Source: Sulfurimicrobium sp963741495 (lineage in GTDB: Bacteria > Pseudomonadota > Gammaproteobacteria > Burkholderiales > Sulfuricellaceae). From it: DNA of 64,000 nucleotides. Shown here in pieces: positions 7,585 through 16,566 of the stretch. The stretch lies in contig CAVUID010000013.1 of assembly GCA_963741495.1 (NCBI GenBank), positions 124,001 to 188,000 on the forward strand. The letters are read 5' to 3'. A program made the translations under genes and the position numbers. The notes under the pieces were generated by a model. The model did no database searches and had not been told where the DNA came from. It saw only the letters and a program-made list of their open reading frames with translations. Positions within the stretch are counted from its first letter, which is position 1. Each line of letters starts with the position of its first letter.

Positions 7585-9774
7585 TTAGCGGAACAGGTCT
7601 TTCAGGCCTTCTCTGAGCTTGTCTTCAGCACGATTTTTGATTTCCTGTTTGGCCGCCTCGCCCACCATGGCATTGAAATCGAGGGCATACTGCGGCGCCT
7701 TGAATGGGCCGCTGATCCTCACCGGCACCGTCACCCCCCTGAGCGCATCAAGCTCGCGCCCACCCTGCCCTTTCAATGTGCTGACCACCGTCGCCCTGGC
7801 CAGATAATTCAGCCTTTCCGCGCCGATATCGATATCCCCTTTGCCGGCCAGACGCAACAGCGGCGACTTGGCCGCGAGATCATCATTGTGCGCGACACCC
7901 CGCCGTATGCTGAAACTGGCCGTCAATTCTGAAAAATCCGTTTGTTCCTGAGCGCTGGCAGCCTGGACTTTTTCTCCTTTCAGCGTGCCTATCCGGGATT
8001 GGGCCTGACGCAAGACGGCGGCGATATTGATCCCCTTCACCGCACCATCACGCAGATTCACCGCAGCCGCCCCCTGCAATGATTTTTTCATGGCGCCCAC
8101 AGTATTGCCATTGGCGGCAACATCAACACTGACGCTGCCCCGCCCCTCAAGCACATCCTTATCGAGCGCATCCCTCAGCAGCGGGCCGATACTGACACCG
8201 GCAATATTCTGCTTTACCGCCAGCGCCGGCCCTGCTGCATTCAGCGACAGGCTGCCGCTGGCGCTTCCCTGATACAGATTTGCGGCCAGCGGGCTCACAT
8301 CCAGTTTGCCGTTTCCGGCCTTGAACTCCAGCCGGATATTGCTTGCCTTGACGCCATATAGTTTGAGGCTGCCGACTTTCACACTGCCGCTTGCATTAAG
8401 CGTCTTAAGCGCGGCAAAATCCAGCGGCTGCTCTGCCTGGGAGTCGCTCTCCGGCTTCTTTGGCGGCAAATAGCGATCCGCATCGATCTGGTCCACGTCC
8501 ACATCAAGACGCAAATGTGGATTCGCAAAAGGGCTTGCGCCCAGATTTGCCCTGATGGTGCTTTCGTCTAGCCTGGAGACCAGCTTCGCCGTCACATTCT
8601 GCCGTTCGAGATCCAGTTCGGCCGAGCCGGTGATATCCAGATTCATCCCGCCCTTGGGTATTTTCCCAGCATTTGCTTCAAGATGGGCCTTGATTTCGCT
8701 CAGGGAAAAACGCCTGTTTTTCCAATTCCCGCTAACCGGCGAAGATAGCTTGCCCTTGTACTCGCCGCTCTCCTGAGAGATGCTCAGATCAAGGTTCAGC
8801 ATGCCCGCCTTGAACGACTGGCTATCACCGGTCAGTGCTGGCAGATTTGCCACCAGGCCCAACTCCCCCCGAACTTGCTTAACCTTGGCCACCAGGTCGA
8901 TTTTCTGTGATGCCATCTTGTCTGCCGACCATTCTATTTTTGGCGCCATCAGCCTGACGTCGACGTCATCCTTCCCTTTTTTGCCTGCCACAGCGACAGC
9001 AAGATTCTCCGCCAGCAACGCGCCTGCGCTCTGGTCATATGCCAGATCGCCCTTTATCCCAACAGCCAGATCGCTCAGATCGGCGGCTTCGCCTGTAATT
9101 TCCAGATTCAGGCCGCGGAGCGCAAAATGTTTTGCATTGGTGTCGAATGTCAGTTCCGTCTGCATCTTTACATCCGCCTTGATGTGCGGACTATCCCCAC
9201 GCAGGATGAAGCCGAGTTCCGCCCGGGTCGGTCTAGCGTTCACCAGACGACCCGTTGCGAGCTCGATCTGGTTCAGCGCAAACTGGCGCCCGGCCATTTC
9301 ATCCTTGAAAGTCAGCTCGCTTTGACTGATTTTCACGCTATCTATATCGAATTTGAGCTGCTTATCTTCCTCTTCCTTCTCCAGGAGATCGTCAAAGTTG
9401 GTACTGCCATCCTTGAAACGCACCAGACTGGCGCGGACACCATCCACCCGCACCTGATCCACCACCAGCTCATTTTTCAGCAAGGGCCACCAGGATAAAT
9501 ACAGGCGCGCACGCTCGATGGCTGCAAACTCCTTGTCGGACTGAAATTCGCTGATGGATGCGCGTCCCAGGTCAAAGCCCAGCTTGGGGAAAAAAGCCAG
9601 CTTGATATCACCCGCCAGCGTCAGGGTTCGCTGCTTCTTGTCCTTCACCATCTGGATGATTTGCGGCTTGTAGTCATTGGGATTGATGAGCAGTGAGGCC
9701 GTAACCAGCAACAACGCAAAGAGGAACGCCACACCGGCAACGGCTGCAAGGCTGTACTTAAGATAACGGTTCAT
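7585..9774 (-). CDS. AsmA family protein
   Basis: A 729-residue inner-membrane-anchored periplasmic protein of the AsmA family, whose members are implicated in outer-membrane lipid homeostasis, probably as bridge-like lipid transporters. One N-terminal membrane helix (about residues 6-30, YSLAAVAGVAFLFALLLV) precedes the typical INPNDYKPQIIQMVKDKKQRTLTLAGDIKLAFFP block. The long beta-rich body contains low-complexity alpha stretches and the C-terminal conserved part (VSVDVAANGNTVGAM, ALRGVTVPVRISG). I start at the ATG at 9774, where the membrane helix begins, rather than 22 codons earlier. It is followed without gap by mutY. Confidence 0.88.
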   Translation of the reverse strand: MNRYLKYSLAAVAGVAFLFALLLVTASLLINPNDYKPQIIQMVKDKKQRTLTLAGDIKLAFFPKLGFDLGRASISEFQSDKEFAAIERARLYLSWWPLLKNELVVDQVRVDGVRASLVRFKDGSTNFDDLLEKEEEDKQLKFDIDSVKISQSELTFKDEMAGRQFALNQIELATGRLVNARPTRAELGFILRGDSPHIKADVKMQTELTFDTNAKHFALRGLNLEITGEAADLSDLAVGIKGDLAYDQSAGALLAENLAVAVAGKKGKDDVDVRLMAPKIEWSADKMASQKIDLVAKVKQVRGELGLVANLPALTGDSQSFKAGMLNLDLSISQESGEYKGKLSSPVSGNWKNRRFSLSEIKAHLEANAGKIPKGGMNLDITGSAELDLERQNVTAKLVSRLDESTIRANLGASPFANPHLRLDVDVDQIDADRYLPPKKPESDSQAEQPLDFAALKTLNASGSVKVGSLKLYGVKASNIRLEFKAGNGKLDVSPLAANLYQGSASGSLSLNAAGPALAVKQNIAGVSIGPLLRDALDKDVLEGRGSVSVDVAANGNTVGAMKKSLQGAAAVNLRDGAVKGINIAAVLRQAQSRIGTLKGEKVQAASAQEQTDFSELTASFSIRRGVAHNDDLAAKSPLLRLAGKGDIDIGAERLNYLARATVVSTLKGQGGRELDALRGVTVPVRISGPFKAPQYALDFNAMVGEAAKQEIKNRAEDKLREGLKDLFR

Positions 9775-10059
9775 AAAATCTGCCCGAAAAGCGTGGTGAA
9801 AAACAACATTGACCATAGCGCAGGCAGCAGTCAAAGACAAGCGGCACGCCCGGCAGTTGGAAAAATGGCCTATTGGTCACGCTGGCCTTCATTACACCTT
9901 CAAAGCAAACCAAGCTTTCACTTCTGGCCTGGGTCGACGCCCAACCTAACAATCAACTTTCACTGTTTTACGTATCTCCTTATTTCTAAAGCATATAAAT
10001 TTTAGTTCACCTTTTTCGCCTAAGCCTTTGTCGCGTAAGAGAAAAGCCCCTTTTTAAGC

Positions 10060-10121
10060 TTGACCATGCCTGTTTTTTTATCTATAGTGGGAAAAAGTGG
10101 TGGACAGTGGGTTTTTGTGGG
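10060..10121 (+). promoter_or_regulatory. dcw cluster promoter with four MraZ operator boxes
   Basis: TTGACC (10060-10065), 17 bases, TATAGT (10083-10088) form a near-consensus sigma70 promoter. Four GTGG-type boxes at exact 10-base steps follow: GTGGG at 10087, GTGGT at 10097, GTGGG at 10107 and GTGGG at 10117, each separated by 5 bases. This is the known direct-repeat arrangement bound by MraZ, and it overlaps the -10 and start region, so MraZ should repress its own operon. The rest of the stretch from 9775 to 10059 shows no gene. Confidence 0.9.
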
Positions 10122-10156
10122 AGAACCCGGCTAAAACTACAGCGCAAAGGGGTGCC

Positions 10157-10603
10157 ATGTTTCGCGGTGTTGCAACATTAAATCTGGACAGCAAGGGAAG
10201 ATTGGCAGTGCCGTCCAGGCACCGCGATTTTCTTCAGTCCTATTGCGCCGGGCGCCTCATCGTCACGGCCGACCCCGGCAAGTGCCTGCTCATCTACCCT
10301 CTGCCCGACTGGGAGCCCATCGAGAAGAAGCTCAACAGCCTGTCCAGTTTCAATCCGCAAACCCGTAGCCTGCAACGCCTTCTGGTTGGTAATGCCAGCG
10401 ATGTCGACCTGGATAGCGCCGGGCGCATCCTGGTGCCGCCCCCTTTGCGCCAGTTCGCCCATCTGGAAAAGAGCGTGGTACTGGTAGGCCAGGGCAACAA
10501 ATTCGAATTGTGGGACGAAGAACAATGGAACCAGCAGCTTGCTGAAGCGCTGGTGTTCCGCGATGGCGGCATACCGCCAGAACTGGAAGGTTTCTCGCTG
10601 TGA
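10157..10603 (+). CDS. mraZ: Transcriptional regulator MraZ
   Basis: A 148-residue DNA-binding protein with two AbrB/SpoVT-like repeats: FRGVATLNLDSKGRLAVPSRHR at the N-terminus and NASDVDLDSAGRILVPPPLR in the middle, each holding the DxxGR-I/L-xVP signature. It forms ring-shaped oligomers and represses the dcw operon through the boxes just upstream. The ATG at 10157 is preceded by AAAGGGG at proper spacing; a longer frame from 10097 would run through the operator. It overlaps rsmH (GTGA). Confidence 0.95.
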   Translation: MFRGVATLNLDSKGRLAVPSRHRDFLQSYCAGRLIVTADPGKCLLIYPLPDWEPIEKKLNSLSSFNPQTRSLQRLLVGNASDVDLDSAGRILVPPPLRQFAHLEKSVVLVGQGNKFELWDEEQWNQQLAEALVFRDGGIPPELEGFSL

Positions 10604-11601
10604 GCAAGCCCCTCTCCCCCAGCCCTCTCCCGCGAGCGGGCGAGGGGGACGCAGAATCGCTGCGCGATCCCGGAATCAGGCAGCACGTCACCGTTCTGCT
10701 CGATGAGGCCGTGGAAGCGCTGAACATCCAGCCCGGTGGCGTTTATGTGGATGGCACCTTTGGGCGCGGCGGGCATAGCCGGCTGATCCTGGAAAGGCTG
10801 GGCAAGGATGGAAGGCTGATTGCGCTGGACCGCGATCCAGCGGCAGTAGAAACGGCGCGGGCCATTTCGGACCCGCGTTTTTGCATCTGTCACAGCAGTT
10901 TTGCCGGTATGGCGCAGGCCTTGCTGCAGCTGGGCGTAAACAAGGTGGATGGCATTCTGCTGGACCTGGGCGTTTCATCACCCCAGCTGGATGAAGGGGA
11001 GCGCGGCTTCAGTTTCCGTTTTGACGGCCCACTGGATATGCGCATGGATACGAGCAAGGGGCAAACCGCGGCGGAATGGCTGGCGCAGGTGCCGGAAGAT
11101 GAACTGAGGGAGGTCATCAAAAGCTATGGTGAAGAACGGTTTGCTAAACAGATTGCAAGAGCGGTTGTTGCGGCGCGAGAGGGAGGGTCACTCTCTACTA
11201 CACGACAGCTTGCCCAGGTCGTGGCAAAGGCGGTTCCCCGGCGCGAGCCAGGCCAGGACCCGGCGACGCGTACCTTTCAGGCTATACGGATTTTCCTCAA
11301 TCAGGAACTTGAGGAACTATCGCTAGTGCTGCCTCAGTGCATGGATCTGCTCGTGCCTCACGGACGGCTGGTGGTGATCAGCTTCCACTCGCTGGAAGAC
11401 CGAATCACCAAGCGCTTCATGCAGGGCGAAGCCAACCGCGACACCCTGCCCTCTCGCCTGCCGGTGCGCGCCAGCGATCTGCCGCAGCCACGTCTCCATC
11501 TGGCCGGCAAGGCGCGTCGCCCGTCAAGCGCCGAAGTGGCAGCCAACCCCCGCAGCCGTAGCGCCGTGATGCGTGTAGCCGAGCGCAGCGAGGAGGCGTA
11601 A
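10600..11601 (+). CDS. rsmH: 16S rRNA (cytosine1402-N4)-methyltransferase RsmH
   Basis: A 333-residue S-adenosylmethionine-dependent enzyme that methylates N4 of C1402 in 16S rRNA. The SAM-binding motif VDGTFGRGGHS lies near residue 50; ILLDLGVSSPQLD and the C-terminal VVISFHSLEDRITKRF are diagnostic. The start is a GTG overlapping the mraZ stop. The usual family start (HVTVLLDEAVEAL) is reached only at about residue 29; the preceding residues (PLSPSPLPRAGEG) are encoded by a short GC-rich palindromic repeat that seems to have inserted at the start of the gene. The next gene, ftsL, overlaps by one base (TAATG). Confidence 0.95.
   Translation: MSKPLSPSPLPRAGEGDAESLRDPGIRQHVTVLLDEAVEALNIQPGGVYVDGTFGRGGHSRLILERLGKDGRLIALDRDPAAVETARAISDPRFCICHSSFAGMAQALLQLGVNKVDGILLDLGVSSPQLDEGERGFSFRFDGPLDMRMDTSKGQTAAEWLAQVPEDELREVIKSYGEERFAKQIARAVVAAREGGSLSTTRQLAQVVAKAVPRREPGQDPATRTFQAIRIFLNQELEELSLVLPQCMDLLVPHGRLVVISFHSLEDRITKRFMQGEANRDTLPSRLPVRASDLPQPRLHLAGKARRPSSAEVAANPRSRSAVMRVAERSEEA
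10611..10648. repeat. GC-rich palindromic repeat inside the rsmH 5' end
   Basis: CCCTCTCCCGC (10623-10633) and GCGGGCGAGGG (10636-10646) form an inverted repeat with one mismatch, preceded by CCCCTCTCCCCCAGC. Similar CCCTCTCCC palindromes are common dispersed repeats in proteobacteria. Here it is read in frame as the first part of RsmH. Confidence 0.7.
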
Positions 11602-11888
11602 TGATTAAACTGAACCTGTTGCTGATGATCATAGCAAGCGCATGTGCCATGGGAGTAATCACTTCCCAGCACAAGGCGCGCACGCTGTTTGTCGATTTGC
11701 AGCAGGAACAGTCTCTGGCCAGGCAGATGGAAGTGGAATGGGGGCAGCTGCAACTCGAGCAGAGCACCTGGGCCATGCATGCCCGGATCGAAAAAATTGC
11801 CTCCAGTCATCTTCAGATGCGCGTACCCGACCCTGCAAAAATTCAGGTTGTTCCACTCCTGCCACCAGTGCGCGGCGTGGCGCCATGA
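11601..11888 (+). CDS. ftsL: Cell division protein FtsL
   Basis: A 95-residue bitopic membrane protein of the divisome. A short N-terminal segment and one membrane helix (about residues 4-21, LNLLLMIIASACAMGVIT) are followed by a periplasmic coiled coil (residues 30-70), through which FtsL pairs with FtsB and activates FtsWI. Sequence conservation is low, so the call rests on topology, length and exact position between rsmH and ftsI. Its stop overlaps the ftsI start (ATGA). Confidence 0.9.
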   Translation: MIKLNLLLMIIASACAMGVITSQHKARTLFVDLQQEQSLARQMEVEWGQLQLEQSTWAMHARIEKIASSHLQMRVPDPAKIQVVPLLPPVRGVAP

Positions 11889-13612
11889 GCCTGACCACTT
11901 CCACGACACGGGTTCATCTCCCGCTGTGGCGCGCATGGTTGGTCGTCGCCCTTTTGCTGCTGTGGTTTGTGGCGCTGCTGGTGCGTTCGCTCTATCTGCA
12001 GGTGCTGAATAACGACTTCCTGGTGCAAAAGGGTGATGCGCGCTACAGCCGGGTAATTGAAATTTCCGCCCATCGCGGCATGATTACCGACCGCCACGGC
12101 GAGCCGCTGGCCATCAGCACGCCGGTCGAGTCTGTCTGGGCCAGCCCGCAGGACATCGAACTGAGCGCGGAAAAAAAGCAGCAGCTGGCCAGGTTGCTGG
12201 ATATGAGTAAAACCGAAATCGACAAGCGCCTCGCAAACTCCAGCAAGGAATTTGCCTATCTCAAGCGCGGACTCCCGCCCGAGCAGGCGGCGAAGGTCAT
12301 GGAACTGGGTATTCCCGGCGTATTCCTGCAGCGTGGATATCGCCGCTATTACCCGGCCGGAGATGTGACAGCACATGTCCTTGGCTTCACCGGCGTTGAT
12401 GACAACGGCCAGGAAGGCCTGGAGCTGACCTACCAGAAATGGCTCGCCGGCCAGGTTGGCAGCCGCCGCGTCATCAAGGACCGCCCGGGCCACATCATCG
12501 AGGACGTGGAAAGCATCAAAACGCCCCAGGAAGGGCGCAATCTGGCCCTGAGCATCGACCGAAAAATCCAGTATCTGGCATTCCGCGAACTCAAGGCGGC
12601 GGTTGATCAGCACCACGCCAAGGCTGGCGCCATCGTGGTGCTGGACGCCAAGACAGGGGAGATTCTGGCGCTGGCCAACCTGCCCTCCTACAACCCCAAC
12701 AACCGGGTCAAACTGAATCGCAACAACACCCGCAACCGTAGCATCACCGACATCTTCGAACCTGGCTCGACCATGAAGCCGATCACCATCGCGGCTGCGC
12801 TGGAGACGGGAAAATTCACCTCAGAAAGCCGCATCGAAACCACGCCCGGACATTTTTCCATTGGCCCGGCAACGATTCGCGATGCGCACCCCCAGGGCGT
12901 AATCAGCGTGGCCCAGGTCATCCAGAAGTCCAGCAATGTCGGCTCGGCCAAGATGGCACTCACCCTTCAGCCAGAATATCTGTGGGGCGTTTTCAACCAC
13001 ATGGGGTTCGGCCAGTTGCCGCGCAGCGGCTTTCCCGGCGAGGCAAGCGGCAAGGTCCGCCCCTACAAGACCTGGCGCCCCATCGAGCAGGCCACCATGT
13101 CTTACGGCCACGGCATTTCAGTCAGCCTGCTGCAACTGGCGCGTGCCTACACCGTGTTCGCCAGCGACGGCGAGCTGAAGCCGCTTTCCATGCTCAAGCT
13201 CGAAGAAATGCCGGCAGGTGAGCGCGTGTTCTCGCCACAGACGGCTCGAGAAGTACGGGCCATGCTGGAACTGGTGGTACAGCCCGGCGGCACCGCGCCC
13301 AAGGCGCGCATCACCGGCTATCGCGCCGCCGGCAAGACCGGCACGGCGCACAAGCAGGAAGGCAATGGTTATGCCGCAGACAGATACGTTTCCTCCTTTG
13401 TCGGCTTCGCGCCGGCATCCGACCCGCGCCTCATTATTGCCGTCATGATCGACGAGCCGAGCAACGGCCAGTATTACGGCGGCACAGTCGCCGCCCCGGT
13501 ATTCAGCAATGTCATGGGCGGCGCGCTGCGCATGCTATCCGTGCCACTTGACGCTCCCACCACCAACACCCTGCTGCCGGATGATGCACCGGAAGTGAAG
13601 GAGATGGTATGA
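11885..13612 (+). CDS. ftsI: Peptidoglycan transpeptidase FtsI (PBP3)
   Basis: A 575-residue class B penicillin-binding protein that crosslinks septal peptidoglycan. One membrane helix (about 17-37) precedes the dimerisation domain with RGMITDRHGEPLAIS. The transpeptidase domain has the active Ser295 in GSTMKP, SSN at 349-351 and KTGT at 484-487, so all three catalytic motifs are intact. The ATG at 11885 overlaps the ftsL stop; the same frame extends upstream through ftsL, but that part is clearly out of frame with a real gene. It overlaps murE by 4 bases. Confidence 0.97.
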   Translation: MSLTTSTTRVHLPLWRAWLVVALLLLWFVALLVRSLYLQVLNNDFLVQKGDARYSRVIEISAHRGMITDRHGEPLAISTPVESVWASPQDIELSAEKKQQLARLLDMSKTEIDKRLANSSKEFAYLKRGLPPEQAAKVMELGIPGVFLQRGYRRYYPAGDVTAHVLGFTGVDDNGQEGLELTYQKWLAGQVGSRRVIKDRPGHIIEDVESIKTPQEGRNLALSIDRKIQYLAFRELKAAVDQHHAKAGAIVVLDAKTGEILALANLPSYNPNNRVKLNRNNTRNRSITDIFEPGSTMKPITIAAALETGKFTSESRIETTPGHFSIGPATIRDAHPQGVISVAQVIQKSSNVGSAKMALTLQPEYLWGVFNHMGFGQLPRSGFPGEASGKVRPYKTWRPIEQATMSYGHGISVSLLQLARAYTVFASDGELKPLSMLKLEEMPAGERVFSPQTAREVRAMLELVVQPGGTAPKARITGYRAAGKTGTAHKQEGNGYAADRYVSSFVGFAPASDPRLIIAVMIDEPSNGQYYGGTVAAPVFSNVMGGALRMLSVPLDAPTTNTLLPDDAPEVKEMV

Positions 13613-15090
13613 GTTCAGCCATCAGCACTCAGCCATCAGCACTCAGCTTCCTGATCGGATGCGGCACAAAACGCCTGATTGCGGACAGCCGCAAGATCCA
13701 GCCGGGCGATGCGTTTGCAGCCTATCCCGGCGACGAATCCGATGGCCGGAATTTCATTCCCCAGGCAATCGCGGCCGGAGCCAATGCCGTGCTGTGGGAC
13801 AGCGATGGCTTCAGCTGGAATGCTGACTGGAAAGCAGCCAATCTTGGCATTGCCGGCTTGCGTCAGGAAATCGGTGTGATCGCCTCGCATGTCTGCGGCG
13901 AGCCTTCGAAGCATCTCTGGACCATCGGCGTCACCGGCACCAATGGCAAAACGTCCTGTTCGCACTGGATCGCCCGCTGCCTGTCCGCAAGCGGCAAAAA
14001 AACCGCGCTGGTCGGCACGCTGGGCAATGGCTTTCCCGATGCGCTGACACCCTCTGCCAATACCACGCCCGATGCGGTGACGCTTCACAGCCTGCTGAAG
14101 GAATGCCTGAATCAGGGCGCCAGTGCTATAGCCATGGAGGTTTCCTCCCACGGTCTGCACCAGGGGCGGGTCAATGGGGTGCATTTCGATGTTGCCCTGC
14201 TCACCAATCTGTCGCGCGACCATCTCGACTACCACGGCGACATGGCCAGCTACGCCGCCGCCAAGGCCACGCTGTTTGGCTGGCCCGGGCTGCAATATGC
14301 AGTACTCAACCTGGATGACCCTTTCGGTGTGGAACTGGCCGGCAAACTGGGTTGCAGCGGGGTAAAAGTGGTCGGTTACAGCTTTGAAGGTGAAACCGAA
14401 GGCTGCCAGATGCTGATCAAGGGGCGCAATCTCGCCATGAACGAAAACGGCATGCGCTTCGAAGTTGCCACACCATGGGGCAAGGCAAATATTTCCAGCG
14501 CCATGCTGGGGCGTTTCAACGCATCGAATCTGCTTGGCACGCTGGCGGTGCTGCTGGTCAGCGGCATCGCGCTTGAAACCGCAGTGGCTGCGCTGGCCAA
14601 GGTCGAGGCCGTCGCCGGTCGGGTGCAGCAATTCGGCGGCGCGGGCAAGCCGCTGGTCGTCGTGGATTACGCCCACACCCCGGATGCGCTGGAAAAAGTG
14701 CTGCAAACCCTGCGCGAAATCAAAACAGCCGGGAGCCGCCTGATCTGCATATTCGGCTGCGGCGGCAACCGCGACAAGGGCAAGCGCCCGCTCATGGGCG
14801 CTGTCGCCACGAATCTTGCAGACAAGGCCATCGTCACCAGCGACAACCCGCGCAACGAAGAGCCGCGCACCATCATTGACGACATTGTTGCCGGCATGGG
14901 TGCGAATTTTCACATCGAGGAAGACCGCGCGGCCGCCATCAGCCAGACCATTCGCCAGGCCAGGCCAGGCGACATCGTGCTGATCGCAGGCAAGGGACAT
15001 GAAGACTATCAGGAGATCAAGGGCGTGAAATTGCCATTCAGCGATGCCGAAGTGGCACAACGGGTATTGCAGGAGTATCAGCCATGCTGA
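13609..15090 (+). CDS. murE: UDP-MurNAc-tripeptide synthetase MurE
   Basis: A 493-residue ATP-dependent ligase that adds meso-diaminopimelate to UDP-MurNAc-L-Ala-D-Glu. The P-loop GTNGKT is at 110-115, HGLHQGRVNGVHFD and NLSRDHLDYHG follow, and DNPR at 412-415 marks specificity for meso-DAP. The N-terminus is unusual: residues 3-13 (SAISTQPSALS) are encoded by five tandem 7-bp repeats, after which the normal family start (LIADSRKIQPGDAFAAYPG) follows. The gene overlaps ftsI and murF, so it is embedded in one transcript. Confidence 0.96.
   Translation: MSSAISTQPSALSFLIGCGTKRLIADSRKIQPGDAFAAYPGDESDGRNFIPQAIAAGANAVLWDSDGFSWNADWKAANLGIAGLRQEIGVIASHVCGEPSKHLWTIGVTGTNGKTSCSHWIARCLSASGKKTALVGTLGNGFPDALTPSANTTPDAVTLHSLLKECLNQGASAIAMEVSSHGLHQGRVNGVHFDVALLTNLSRDHLDYHGDMASYAAAKATLFGWPGLQYAVLNLDDPFGVELAGKLGCSGVKVVGYSFEGETEGCQMLIKGRNLAMNENGMRFEVATPWGKANISSAMLGRFNASNLLGTLAVLLVSGIALETAVAALAKVEAVAGRVQQFGGAGKPLVVVDYAHTPDALEKVLQTLREIKTAGSRLICIFGCGGNRDKGKRPLMGAVATNLADKAIVTSDNPRNEEPRTIIDDIVAGMGANFHIEEDRAAAISQTIRQARPGDIVLIAGKGHEDYQEIKGVKLPFSDAEVAQRVLQEYQPC
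13615..13649 (+). repeat. Tandem 7-bp repeat array in the murE 5' end
   Basis: Five consecutive heptamers: TCAGCCA, TCAGCAC, TCAGCCA, TCAGCAC, TCAGCTT. The pentamer TCAGC is constant and the last two bases vary. The array begins 6 bases inside the murE reading frame. Confidence 0.9.
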
Positions 15091-16457
15091 CCCTGAAACA
15101 GGCCGCGGCCGCCATCGGCGCAAACACACGGGGAAAAGACGTGACTTTCACCGCGGTCACGACCGATAGCCGCGCCGTGGCGGCAGGCGATCTGTTTGTC
15201 GCGCTCAAGGGTGAGCGCTTTGATGCGCACGACTTCGTCGGCAGGGCCATCGCACAAGGCGCGGTAGCTGCGCTGGTGACACAGACACAAGCCGAAAAAC
15301 ATGCGGACGAATGGAAAGATCTGCCGCTGATCCTGGTCGAAGACACGCGCCTGGCCCTGGGAAAACTGGCCGCATTCTGGCGCAGCCAGCAGTCCATCAA
15401 GCTGGCCGCCATCACCGGCAGCAACGGCAAGACCACGGTCAAGGAAATGCTCGCCGCCATCCTGCGCGAAGCCGCCGGACAGGATGGCGTGCTGGCGACC
15501 GAGGGCAATTTCAACAACGATATCGGCATGCCCCTGACCCTGCTGAAACTGCGGGCTCAACACAAATTTGCCGTGATCGAAATGGGCATGAATCACCCCG
15601 GCGAAATCGATTATCTGACAAAAATTGCCCGCCCCGACGTGGCGCTGATCAACAATGCGGGCGCCGCCCATCTGGCAGGCCTCGGCAGCGTGGAAGCCGT
15701 GGCACGCGCCAAGGGTGAGATCTTTGCCGGATTGGCCAGCAGCGGGGTCGCCGTGATCAATGCCGATGACGCTTTTGCCGCCTTGTGGAAAAAGCTGGCC
15801 AGCGATCACGCCATCATCGAATTCGGACTGGACCAGCCGGTTCAAGTAAGCGCCGCCTGCCAGCTCGGCGCACTGGGCAGCGAGCTGAAACTGTACACGC
15901 CAGCGGGCGAATGCCAGGTAAAGCTGCCGGTTCCGGGAATGCACAACGTGCGCAACGCACTTGCTGCGACGGCAGCCGCATGTGCGCTGGGTATCAGCAA
16001 CGAGACCATTGCCGCCGGCCTGCAAAAATTCACCGCTGTCAAAGGCCGTCTCCAGCGCAAACCCGGCCTGCACGGTGCAACCCTGATCGACGACACCTAC
16101 AACGCCAACCCGGCATCGGTCAAAGCGGCGATCGCCGTACTCGCCAGCATGCCGGGTAAAAAAATTCTGGTGCTGGGCGACATGGGCGAACTTGGTGCCG
16201 ATACGCATACGCTGCACCGCGAGCTTGGCGCGACTGCAAAGCAGGCCGGTGTGGACATCCTGCTCTGCCATGGCGATATCTGCCGCGCAACAGCCGCAGA
16301 ATTTGGCGCCAATGCCTGGTTTTTCGAACGTATCGAGGAATTGCTGGCCGACCTGGAAAACCTGCTCGCGCCGGATGTGACGGTACTGGTCAAGGGCTCC
16401 CGCTTCATGCAGATGGAACGGGTGGTTAAAAGCTTTGAAGTGAAGAGTGAAAAGTGA
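15084..16457 (+). CDS. murF: UDP-MurNAc-tripeptide--D-Ala-D-Ala ligase MurF
   Basis: A 457-residue ligase that adds D-Ala-D-Ala to complete the UDP-MurNAc-pentapeptide. The P-loop ITGSNGKTTVKEML is near residue 110, followed by GNFNNDIGMPLTLL, VIEMGMNHPGEI and LIDDTYNANPASV, all typical of MurF. The start overlaps murE by 7 bases. The last residues (VKSFEVKSEK) are encoded by a GTGAANN heptamer array that also supplies the stop, so the C-terminal tail differs from relatives. The D-Ala-D-Ala substrate would come from ddl in the same cluster. Confidence 0.96.
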   Translation: MLTLKQAAAAIGANTRGKDVTFTAVTTDSRAVAAGDLFVALKGERFDAHDFVGRAIAQGAVAALVTQTQAEKHADEWKDLPLILVEDTRLALGKLAAFWRSQQSIKLAAITGSNGKTTVKEMLAAILREAAGQDGVLATEGNFNNDIGMPLTLLKLRAQHKFAVIEMGMNHPGEIDYLTKIARPDVALINNAGAAHLAGLGSVEAVARAKGEIFAGLASSGVAVINADDAFAALWKKLASDHAIIEFGLDQPVQVSAACQLGALGSELKLYTPAGECQVKLPVPGMHNVRNALAATAAACALGISNETIAAGLQKFTAVKGRLQRKPGLHGATLIDDTYNANPASVKAAIAVLASMPGKKILVLGDMGELGADTHTLHRELGATAKQAGVDILLCHGDICRATAAEFGANAWFFERIEELLADLENLLAPDVTVLVKGSRFMQMERVVKSFEVKSEK

Positions 16458-16547
16458 AGCGTGAAATGTACAAACCCGTTGTGAGCATAGCGAGGAGACA
16501 GCCGCCTCTGGCACTTCACGCTTCACGCTTCACGCTTCACATTTCAC
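16440..16547. repeat. Pair of inverted 7-bp repeat arrays between murF and mraY
   Basis: Left array 16440-16467: GTGAAGA, GTGAAAA, GTGAAGC, GTGAAAT. Right array 16513-16547: ACTTCAC, GCTTCAC, GCTTCAC, GCTTCAC, ATTTCAC, which is the same unit in opposite orientation. The two arrays can pair into a long hairpin with a loop of about 45 bases. The left array contains the murF stop and the right one ends 19 bases before the mraY start. Confidence 0.9.
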
Positions 16548-16566
16548 CCCTCGCACTGGAGGCAAA

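Noticed and set aside
11642..11884. N-terminal extension of ftsI
   Set aside because: The extra 81 codons lie on top of ftsL in another frame; the ATG at 11885 overlapping the ftsL stop and the normal membrane helix position mark the true start.
13636..15129. Long open frame of about 500 codons on the minus strand opposite murE
   Set aside because: It mirrors a fully conserved murE frame, its protein has no recognisable motif, and high G+C commonly leaves antisense frames open. Similar long antisense frames opposite murF, murC, ftsA, ftsZ, gspE and ilvD were rejected for the same reason.
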